A DNA stretch of 51,915 nucleotides, taken from Bacteroidetes bacterium RIFCSPLOWO2_12_FULL_37_12. GTDB lineage: Bacteria; Bacteroidota; Bacteroidia; 2-12-FULL-37-12. The translations under genes and the position numbers were made by a program. Below are positions 42,625-49,256 of this stretch, one piece after another. The notes beneath the pieces are model-generated. The model was not told where the DNA came from. It saw only the letters and a program-made list of their open reading frames with translations, and did no database searches. Each line of letters begins with the position of its first letter. Position 1 is the stretch's first letter. Location: NCBI GenBank assembly GCA_001769655.1, contig MEPC01000025.1, forward strand, positions 1 through 51,915, given 5' to 3'.

Positions 42625-42656
42625 AACCCCGGGTTGTTTATCCGGGGTTTTTTTTT
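42625..42656 (+). terminator. Rho-independent terminator after ftsZ
   Basis: AACCCCGG (42625-42632) pairs with CCGGGGTT across a short loop (GTTGTTTAT), followed by a run of T. It ends the dcw transcript. Confidence 0.9.
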
Positions 42657-42707
42657 ATATCCTATACTCTAAAGCCGTTAACTGAAGGATAAATTTTCCC
42701 CCTTTCT

Positions 42708-42747
42708 AAAAGACCTCACCCCAACCCCTCTCCAAAATGGGGAGGGG
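42708..42747. repeat. CCCCTCTCC inverted repeat, copy 2 (downstream of ftsZ)
   Basis: ACCTCACCCCAACCCCTCTC, then CAAAATGGGGAGGGG: the same element as at 40999-41038 in the opposite orientation. Confidence 0.72.
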
Positions 42748-42874
42748 CAAGAAATCCGTTAAACCCCATACCCTACACTTTTATAGTTTCTCCACATTAA
42801 CACGTATATAACTTCGTTTACTGTTTGTAAGCAATTTAATATTTTTGGTGTCTGAACATCATCTTATAAAATTT

Positions 42875-43897
42875 ATGGAGTGCAAACCAGAAGAGGTCTT
42901 AGAAAATTTAGCCAGAAAAAAATATGCTCCTGTATATTTTTTGCAGGGAGAAGAAACCTATTTTATTGATAAAATAGCAGATATTATTGAGTCAACTATT
43001 TTAAAGTCAGAGGAGAAAGATTTTAACATGTCTGTTTTATATGGAAAAGATACCACCATGAATCAGATTCTTGCGAGCGCCAGAAGGTTTCCCGTAATGG
43101 CGGAAAAGCAAATTATCATGGTTAAAGAAGCACAAACATTAATTGATTTTAATAAAGAAGAAGCACAAAATTTATTGGAGAATTATCTTGTGAAACCCTT
43201 AATTTCCACTCTCCTTGTTTTCTCATACAAATACAAAACACTCGATGGTAGAAAAAAATTATCCCATGTCATCAAAGAAAAAGCGACCCTAGTAACATGC
43301 AATAAGCTTCAGGAAAAATTAGTACCGGACTGGATTACAGATTTTCTGAAAAACAAAAACATAAAAATAGACAGAAATGCCGCCATACTTCTATTTGATT
43401 ATCTTGGAAATAATCTCCAGAAGATAGTTAATGAAACAGATAAAATTATTCTTGGCGCAGGAGAGGGAGGAACCATTACAGAAGACATGGTCATGCGAAA
43501 TATAGGAATCAGCAAAGAGTATAATGTGTTTGAATTAAACAAGGCGTTGCAGAAAAAAGATATTTTAAAAGCCAACCAGATTATTCAATATTTTTCTTCA
43601 AATCCCAAAAATAATCCGGATGTAATGACTGTGGCAACCTTATTTGGCTTTTTTAGCAAATTGCTTTTATTTCATTCTCTCTCTGATAAAACAGAAAACA
43701 GTGCCTCAGTAACCTTAGGCGTTAAACCCTGGTTTGTGAGAGATTATACGGAAGCGGCGCGGCATTATTCTTTTCATAAAACGATACAGATTATTCATTT
43801 ACTAAGAGAAGCAGATGTAAGATGCAAAGGCGTCAATTATACTGAGTCGAGAAATGGGGAAGTGCTGAAGGAACTTGTGTTTAAAATTTTACATTAA
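42875..43897 (+). CDS. holA: DNA polymerase III subunit delta (HolA)
   Basis: The 340-residue protein from ATG 42875 (MECKPEEVLENLARKKYAPV) matches HolA: YFLQGEETYFIDKIADII near the start, FNMSVLYGKDTTMNQILASA, RRFPVMAEKQIIMVKEAQ and the middle helical domain LFDYLGNNLQKIVNETDKII. Delta opens the beta clamp within the clamp loader. The frame is open upstream to a TTG at 42845, but the ATG fits the family start. A TATTTTTG (42840-42847) just before may be a -7 element. Confidence 0.92.
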   Translation: MECKPEEVLENLARKKYAPVYFLQGEETYFIDKIADIIESTILKSEEKDFNMSVLYGKDTTMNQILASARRFPVMAEKQIIMVKEAQTLIDFNKEEAQNLLENYLVKPLISTLLVFSYKYKTLDGRKKLSHVIKEKATLVTCNKLQEKLVPDWITDFLKNKNIKIDRNAAILLFDYLGNNLQKIVNETDKIILGAGEGGTITEDMVMRNIGISKEYNVFELNKALQKKDILKANQIIQYFSSNPKNNPDVMTVATLFGFFSKLLLFHSLSDKTENSASVTLGVKPWFVRDYTEAARHYSFHKTIQIIHLLREADVRCKGVNYTESRNGEVLKELVFKILH

Positions 43898-43924
43898 AAA
43901 AACGGAGCACCGTGTTTTTACATC

Positions 43925-46117
43925 CTACCTCACAAACAACATCTCTCTATATTTAGGCAGTGGCCAGAGCTCATCGGGAACAATGTGTTCCAGCTTGTTG
44001 CAATGGTAGGTGATAGTATCAAAGTGGGCATTTCTTACTTCCTCACAGTAAGCAATTGCTTTTTTTCGTGAATCAATCAGGTCATTGATTTTTTTACGGT
44101 TCTCTGTCATTTGTGTCACTGACGTTTTAATTTTAGCAATTCTTTCTGCAATTTCTTTCACTAGTTCAACTTGTGGTTTTGCCAGTTTAGTTGAAAATCC
44201 AGATTTTTTCATGCCTTCAATATTCTGAAAGAGCTGATTCAAATAATTCACTGCCGCGGGTATTACATGCGTCAATGCCACATCACCGAGAATACGGGCT
44301 TCAATCTGCACTTTTTTAATGTAATTTTCCAAACGCATTTCATGACGGGCGTGCATTTCCCGCTCATTAAAAATATGATGCTTTAAAAATAATTCTTCCG
44401 ATTTTTTTGAAATGTATGCATCTAACGCGTGGGGAGTTGATTTAATATTGCTTAAACCGCGTTTTTTTGCCTCAGCCGCCCATTCCGAAGAATAATTATT
44501 ACCCCCAAAAATAATTTTCTTTGAAGAAGTAATGTATGAACGGAGAACATCAAGAATGGCGCTGTCTTTTTCTTTACCTGATTTGATTTTCTGGTCCACC
44601 TCTTTTTTGAATTCCGATAATTGATTGGCTACGATGGTATTCAGCACGGTCATGGAAGAGGAACAATTATCAGAAGAGCCCACTGCCCGGAACTCAAATT
44701 TATTTCCGGTAAAAGCAAAAGGGGAGGTACGATTCCTATCGGTATTGTCAAGTAAAATTTCAGGAATTTTAGGAATACCCAAACCCAGAGATTTTTTACC
44801 TCCGTCACCGTTATTGTTGGTTTTCTTTTTTTCAATGTCATCGAGTACGTTGGTCAGTTGTTCTCCAATAAACACCGAGATGATGGCTGGGGGTGCTTCG
44901 TTGGCGCCCAAACGGTAATCGTTCCCGGCAGAAGCGATAGAAGCTCTTAACAAGTCAGCGTTTTCATAGACCGCTTTTATAGTTGAAATAAATATGGAAA
45001 GAAACCAAAGATTGTCGGCTGGATTTTTTCCGGGGGAAAATAAATTTTTTCCGGTATTGGTCATCATAGACCAGTTATTATGTTTTCCGGAACCGTTGAT
45101 TCGTGAATAGGGTTTCTCATGCAAAAGAACTTTAAAATTATGCTTAACAGAAACTTTATCCATTAAATCCATCAATAATTGATTGTGGTCAATAGCGATA
45201 TTCAATTCTTCAAAAATGGGAGCACATTCAAACTGACTTGGCGCCACTTCGTTATGTCTTGTTTTGAGAGGGATTCCTAATTTATACGCCTCGGTTTCCA
45301 TGTCTTTCATAAAAGCATAAACACGGTCGGGAATGGAACCGAAATAATGGTCTTCCAACTGTTGCCCTTTCGCAGGAGTGGCGCCGATGAAAGCTCTGCC
45401 GCAGGTGAGAAGGTCAGGTCTTGCAAAAAACAATGCTCTGTCCACTAAGAAATATTCCTGTTCTACGCCGAGAGTGGCAATTACTTTGGTGACTTTTGGG
45501 TCAAAATATTTGCATACTTCCGTAGCGGCTTTATCAACAGCCGCAACTGCTTTCAATAAAGGTGTTTTATAATCGAGGGCTTCACCGGTATAGGAAACAA
45601 AAACGGTGGGAATGCAAAGGGTGGTTCCGTTTTTATTTTCCATCAGAAAGGCGGGGGAGGAGGGGTCCCAGGCGGTATAGCCACGGGCTTCAAATGTATT
45701 TCTTAATCCACCGCTTGGGAAAGAGGATGCATCGGGTTCTTGCTGAACCAAAGCGGAGCCGGAAAAGGACTCTATGGCTTTTCCGTTACCGTTTGTCTCA
45801 AAAAAAGTATCATGTTTTTCGGCAGTGGCGCCCGTGAGGGGTTGAAACCAATGCGTATAATGAGTGGCTCCGTGTGAGATAGCCCATGATTGCATGGCTT
45901 CCGCAACGTGGTTTGACACTTTGCGATCCACACTGACGCCGGTTTCTACGGAATGAAGAATGGTATCATAGATAGTTGCCGGCAGGATTTTCTTCATTTT
46001 ATCGTGAGTAAAAACCTTTAACCCAAAATATTCGGTGACATTTGGGGCGGGTGTTTTTACTTCTACAATAGGTCTGGATTGGGCTAATTCAACAGCTCTG
46101 AATCTGAGTGTGCTCAT
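43925..46117 (-). CDS. glnN: Glutamine synthetase type III (GSIII)
   Basis: The 730-residue enzyme forms glutamine from glutamate, ammonia and ATP. Its length and motifs identify GSIII rather than the ~470-residue GSI: HWFQPLTGATAEKHDTF, VEQEYFLVDRALF (first metal-binding Glu), KTRHNEVAPSQFECAP, LHEKPYSRINGSGKHNNWSM and EFRAVGSSDNCSSSMTVLNT. The long helical C-terminal part is typical of GSIII. It is convergent with holA, leaving 27 bp between the stops. Confidence 0.96.
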   Translation of the reverse strand: MSTLRFRAVELAQSRPIVEVKTPAPNVTEYFGLKVFTHDKMKKILPATIYDTILHSVETGVSVDRKVSNHVAEAMQSWAISHGATHYTHWFQPLTGATAEKHDTFFETNGNGKAIESFSGSALVQQEPDASSFPSGGLRNTFEARGYTAWDPSSPAFLMENKNGTTLCIPTVFVSYTGEALDYKTPLLKAVAAVDKAATEVCKYFDPKVTKVIATLGVEQEYFLVDRALFFARPDLLTCGRAFIGATPAKGQQLEDHYFGSIPDRVYAFMKDMETEAYKLGIPLKTRHNEVAPSQFECAPIFEELNIAIDHNQLLMDLMDKVSVKHNFKVLLHEKPYSRINGSGKHNNWSMMTNTGKNLFSPGKNPADNLWFLSIFISTIKAVYENADLLRASIASAGNDYRLGANEAPPAIISVFIGEQLTNVLDDIEKKKTNNNGDGGKKSLGLGIPKIPEILLDNTDRNRTSPFAFTGNKFEFRAVGSSDNCSSSMTVLNTIVANQLSEFKKEVDQKIKSGKEKDSAILDVLRSYITSSKKIIFGGNNYSSEWAAEAKKRGLSNIKSTPHALDAYISKKSEELFLKHHIFNEREMHARHEMRLENYIKKVQIEARILGDVALTHVIPAAVNYLNQLFQNIEGMKKSGFSTKLAKPQVELVKEIAERIAKIKTSVTQMTENRKKINDLIDSRKKAIAYCEEVRNAHFDTITYHCNKLEHIVPDELWPLPKYREMLFVR

Positions 46118-46139
46118 GGGGGTAATAATTTTTTCGGCG

Positions 46140-46147
46140 CAAATCTA
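46140..46147 (-). promoter_or_regulatory. Possible -7 element of the glutamine synthetase promoter
   Basis: The minus strand reads TAGATTTG, a full TAnnTTTG match, 22 bp before the ATG. The -33 element is unclear. Confidence 0.45.
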
Positions 46148-46232
46148 CGGAATTTGGGCAAACGAATGATAAACATCAGGTTTTTAGTTTTCAACATTTT
46201 ATCAACGGTTGGCGATGTATTCACTTTAATTT

Positions 46233-46483
46233 TTATTTTATCCTACCTTTATAAAGTCCATCCAAGGGAAAAATTAACCCCCAATCGTTTCCCCAAACAA
46301 TATTTCCATGCTCAATTTAAATTTCCTGAAATGAGTTAATTTTTTATATTTATCAAACGCAGGGTGATTTTTTTTTCTTAAAAAATCTCCAAAATCCACT
46401 ATTTTCATGTTGTTGTCGTTGAAAATTAACCGTACTTTATATTCCTTCAAATAGTGTGCTTTTTTGATGTTTATTTCCTTCAT
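46233..46483 (-). pseudogene. Frameshifted DUF2442 gene
   Basis: The first frame starts at ATG 46483 (MKEINIKKAHYLKEYKVRLI) and runs to THFRKF; continuing in it gives the unlikely SMEILFGETIGG and a stop at 46274. Shifting one base after THFRKF gives KIEHGNIVWGNDWGLIFPLD, then GLYKGRIK and a stop at 46233, which is the proper DUF2442 ending. Adding one A to the AAA run near 46320 restores a single ~83-codon frame. The gene is thus broken by one base, or the assembly has an indel in a short A run. It starts 5 bp after a DUF4160 remnant. Confidence 0.78.
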
Positions 46484-46488
46484 GACAT

Positions 46489-46647
46489 TTATGTTTTTCT
46501 TGTTATTTTTTCAATTTTTGGTTTTGTATTCATGACAAAAAATTCCATCCACTTTTCTACAATGCGTTTATTATATTTCCGGATAAATTTTATAATATCT
46601 TTTCTCTTCGCAGGTGGAATTTCTTTTCTTCCTTTAACTTTTTTAAA
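46489..46647 (-). pseudogene. C-terminal remnant of a DUF4160-like gene
   Basis: On the minus strand an open stretch without a start codon reads KGRKEIPPAKRKDIIKFIRK, YNKRIVEKWMEFFV and MNTKPKIEKITRKT, then stops 5 bp before the DUF2442 ATG. The 'W....... K.KI..I' ending and helix match the C-terminal part of DUF4160 proteins such as the one at 9203. Upstream frames are broken by stops, and the REP-like cluster begins at 46685. Assignment is by pattern and gene order. Confidence 0.55.
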
Positions 46648-46684
46648 TCATTATTGCCCGATTAAAATAAGTGATATCTTCAAA

Positions 46685-46899
46685 TAGCCCTGAAAGGGCT
46701 AAACTTCATAACACAGGGCATCGCCCTGTGTAGAAAAAACGCGCACTTAACTTAACCCTGAAAGGGTTACACTTCTAATCCCAAACTTAACTATAAAGTA
46801 TTAATGATAAAAGTTACGCCCTTTCAGGGCTTAGGGAATTACTTGACTGATATTACACAGGGCGTTGCCCTGTGTTAGTATATTACGCCCTTTCAGGGC
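46685..46899. repeat. REP-like palindrome cluster (A-B-A, then inverted A-B-A)
   Basis: Six short palindromes occur in 215 bp: TAGCCCTGAAAGGGCTA (46685), a 21-bp ACACAGGGC...GCCCTGTGT hairpin (46711-46731), TAACCCTGAAAGGGTTA (46753), GCCCTTTCAGGGC (46818), a second 21-bp ACACAGGGC...GCCCTGTGT hairpin (46855-46875) and GCCCTTTCAGGGC (46887). The two halves are mirror images. REP elements of this kind are often moved by Y1 tyrosine transposases; none is encoded here. Confidence 0.8.
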
Positions 46900-47002
46900 T
46901 AATCGAAAGACATACATAATCTGGGGGGTACTTTTGTAAAATCACTATTTATCAGAGAGAGAATAGTTGTTTTTATATGTTTAGTAGGACAACAATGATG
47001 TG
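46900..47002. other. Short spacer between REP cluster and T9SS cargo gene
   Basis: Nothing beyond AT-rich sequence is seen. Together with the REP cluster it makes a 355-bp gene-free stretch (46648-47002). Confidence 0.5.
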
Positions 47003-48238
47003 TTATAATACGATTAATTTGCCATTCCCGAATTCATTTTTTTCATTGAATAATCTATAAAAATAAAATCCAACCGGTAGGTGTAAATTTAACGTTTCAT
47101 GTTTAGAATTTAGAGTTTGTTGATGTACGAGCTGACCGAGTACATCATTAATCTTCAATTCAAAATTCTGAATTTTTATTTCTTCATTCTGTATTTCTAT
47201 TGTGATGTAATGGTTAAATGGGTTGGGATAAACAGTTACTCTTGTTTTTTTGTCTGATAAATTTGCAATGCCCGAATTTTGCTGATAATAATATTGACAG
47301 GTTGTTCCGTTCAACAATGTATCCCTTACCCATTCTTGTATCAATACACTTGTTTGATTACCACTCGCATCATAAACCCATATATTTTGTGAGTGATTTT
47401 TCCATGCTGAATCATTCACTATCCAATATTGATATAACTGGCGAATTAGGTTTCCTTTGTTATTATATGTCCAAATAAATTGACTATTATTTCCCCAAAC
47501 ATTTCCGCTCCATGTTTGATACAATTCACTTGTCGGATTTCCTTTGGTATCATACGTCCATATATGTTGATTACTATTTTCCCAAATTGTTGTGTTCCAG
47601 CCTTGAACTAACTCACTCGTCCGATAACCTTTGTCATTATAAGCATATATAACTTTTGTATGATTTTTCCAATTAGACGTTGAATCATTCCATGTTTGTA
47701 TTATATAATTTGCTATTTTTCCATTGTTATCATACGAATAAGTATTTAGAACACTATTTAACCAGATATTCCCATTTAAACCCAGTGATATTTTATTTAT
47801 TAAATTTCCATTAGTATCGTAAATAAAAGTATCTTTTTGAATATTCCAAATAGTATTTTTCTGACTTTGATGTAAAATACTTATAATGTCTCCGTTGCTG
47901 TTGTAAACAAAAGATTTTTTGTGACTAATCACCCAGGAAGTATCATCCCAATAACTTGATAAATAACTTAGTTGATTTCCATCCGCATTATATGTGTTTG
48001 TTGATATGGTACTATTGAGCCATGTATGTATTGTGTCATTCCAATATTGCAATAAATCACTTGTGGTTTTTCCATTGGCATCGTAGGTATAAGTATTTTT
48101 ATAATTATTCTGCCATGAATTTGTGATGGTATCCCAGTTAAAACAAATGCCACTGTCTTGTTGAAAACTGTTGTTTTGTGCAAAAAGAACAGGGTTAATC
48201 GCGAAAGTAATGGCAGTAAGTAAAATTTTAGTTTTCAT
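47003..48238 (-). CDS. Secreted YD-like repeat protein with T9SS type A sorting domain
   Basis: The 411-residue protein has a signal peptide (MKTKILLTAITFAINPVLFA). Residues ~30-320 contain seven to eight ~40-45-residue repeats of the form 'Y.YD.nGn....L.Q.W....W.N....', for example TYDANGKTTSDLLQYWNDTI and WTYDTKGNPTSELYQTWSGN. These resemble YD/RHS-like beta repeats but lack an RHS core. The C-terminal ~90 residues are a T9SS type A domain (VTVYPNPFNHYITIEI to GNGKLIVL). The stretch QTLNSKHETLNLHL in it is almost repeated in the next gene. Function unknown. Confidence 0.85.
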   Translation of the reverse strand: MKTKILLTAITFAINPVLFAQNNSFQQDSGICFNWDTITNSWQNNYKNTYTYDANGKTTSDLLQYWNDTIHTWLNSTISTNTYNADGNQLSYLSSYWDDTSWVISHKKSFVYNSNGDIISILHQSQKNTIWNIQKDTFIYDTNGNLINKISLGLNGNIWLNSVLNTYSYDNNGKIANYIIQTWNDSTSNWKNHTKVIYAYNDKGYRTSELVQGWNTTIWENSNQHIWTYDTKGNPTSELYQTWSGNVWGNNSQFIWTYNNKGNLIRQLYQYWIVNDSAWKNHSQNIWVYDASGNQTSVLIQEWVRDTLLNGTTCQYYYQQNSGIANLSDKKTRVTVYPNPFNHYITIEIQNEEIKIQNFELKINDVLGQLVHQQTLNSKHETLNLHLPVGFYFYRLFNEKNEFGNGKLIVL

Positions 48239-48244
48239 TTTTAT

Positions 48245-49090
48245 TTATGGTTTTTGAACAATCAACTTCCCTCTCACGATTTCTTTTTCTCTATTTAACA
48301 CTTTGTAAAAATAAATTCCGTTTGAGAGGTTTAAATTCAATGTTTCTCGTTTGGGGTTTAAAGTTTGTGAATGTACCGTTTGTCCTAATAAATCATAAAT
48401 GACCGCATCCACTTCTGAAAATAGAGGGTCTGATATTTCTAAAATGGCAACACCATTAATCGGATTAGGATATATAGTAGCTACACTATTTTTTTTTAAT
48501 TTATCAATTATAAATGTGCCTGAATCGGGGGAAATAGTTACATTATCAATTTCAACAATAAACCAATTATTATTGTCTCTGTACTTGAAGGCAATATAAC
48601 TTGGATAGGCAAACTTATTAATATTGATAGAAGTATCTAACCATTTACCTTCTGGTTTCATATTTGTTAAGTTGGCTAATTCAACGAAGTTACCTCCGGC
48701 AGGGTCATTGTTAGCCCCTGAACCCAACCATATTCCTATGTATTTCTGAGGCTCATAGATTTCTGCGAGGCTCAAACTAATTTTAATTGAAATTTTTGAA
48801 GGTGATATTATTTTTAATGGAGGGCTAACATACCAATCTTCTATGGTATCAGTTGGATTTTCTGGATCCAGGTTGTAATGGTGAGATATACAATTTGGCA
48901 AAGAAGGAATACCAGGGTAGTTGTCAAAATACCAATCAGATTGAGATTGGAAACCTAAGCGAAATTGTACCCACCCTGCTTTTTCTTCTGGAGAATCGAA
49001 ACCAGTGTAATAGGGCAAAGGGAGGGATTGTGCCTCAGCTTTATAAATAAATATTATAAAGATAAACAATATACCAAATTGCTTTTTCAT
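48245..49090 (-). CDS. Secreted jelly-roll (choice-of-anchor J-like) protein with T9SS type A sorting domain
   Basis: The 281-residue protein has a signal peptide (MKKQFGILFIFIIFIYKAEA). A jelly-roll domain begins at LPYYTGFDSPEEKAGW and ends at NWFIVEIDNVTISPDSGTF, the pattern of 'choice-of-anchor J' or MAM-like domains (TGFds..e...W...., I.IDNV.I). A T9SS type A domain follows (ATIYPNPINGVAILEI to VRGKLIVQKP). It lies 6 bp upstream of the YD-like gene, in the same direction, and their sorting domains are similar, so they may be an operon of related cargo. Confidence 0.83.
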   Translation of the reverse strand: MKKQFGILFIFIIFIYKAEAQSLPLPYYTGFDSPEEKAGWVQFRLGFQSQSDWYFDNYPGIPSLPNCISHHYNLDPENPTDTIEDWYVSPPLKIISPSKISIKISLSLAEIYEPQKYIGIWLGSGANNDPAGGNFVELANLTNMKPEGKWLDTSININKFAYPSYIAFKYRDNNNWFIVEIDNVTISPDSGTFIIDKLKKNSVATIYPNPINGVAILEISDPLFSEVDAVIYDLLGQTVHSQTLNPKRETLNLNLSNGIYFYKVLNREKEIVRGKLIVQKP

Positions 49091-49256
49091 ATTAATAAAT
49101 TTTATGTTTGTATCAAATATGTAAAACTCACTACAGAGACATGGAGATCACAAAACTACAAAGAGATTATATTTTTCTCAGTGTTTCTCATGTTCTCTGT
49201 GTCTTCGTGGTTTTCTTATCTGTTGAGGAAATATTCAAATAAAACCATTATTAATA
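49091..49256. repeat. Spacer with degenerate 'GTGTCTTCGTGG' type repeat
   Basis: Around 49130-49215 the words CAGAGACATGGAGATCACAA and CTCTGTGTCTTCGTGG form a loose inverted repeat. Sequences like this are scattered in many Bacteroidota genomes, and a poorer relative is found near 15780-15815. Confidence 0.4.

Noticed and set aside
45562-45837. 91-codon arginine-rich frame on the plus strand
   Set aside because: It is antisense to the conserved GSIII gene and has the biased composition expected of a shadow frame.
46454-46687. 77-codon hydrophobic frame on the plus strand
   Set aside because: It is the antisense of the DUF4160/DUF2442 remnants, whose family patterns are on the minus strand.
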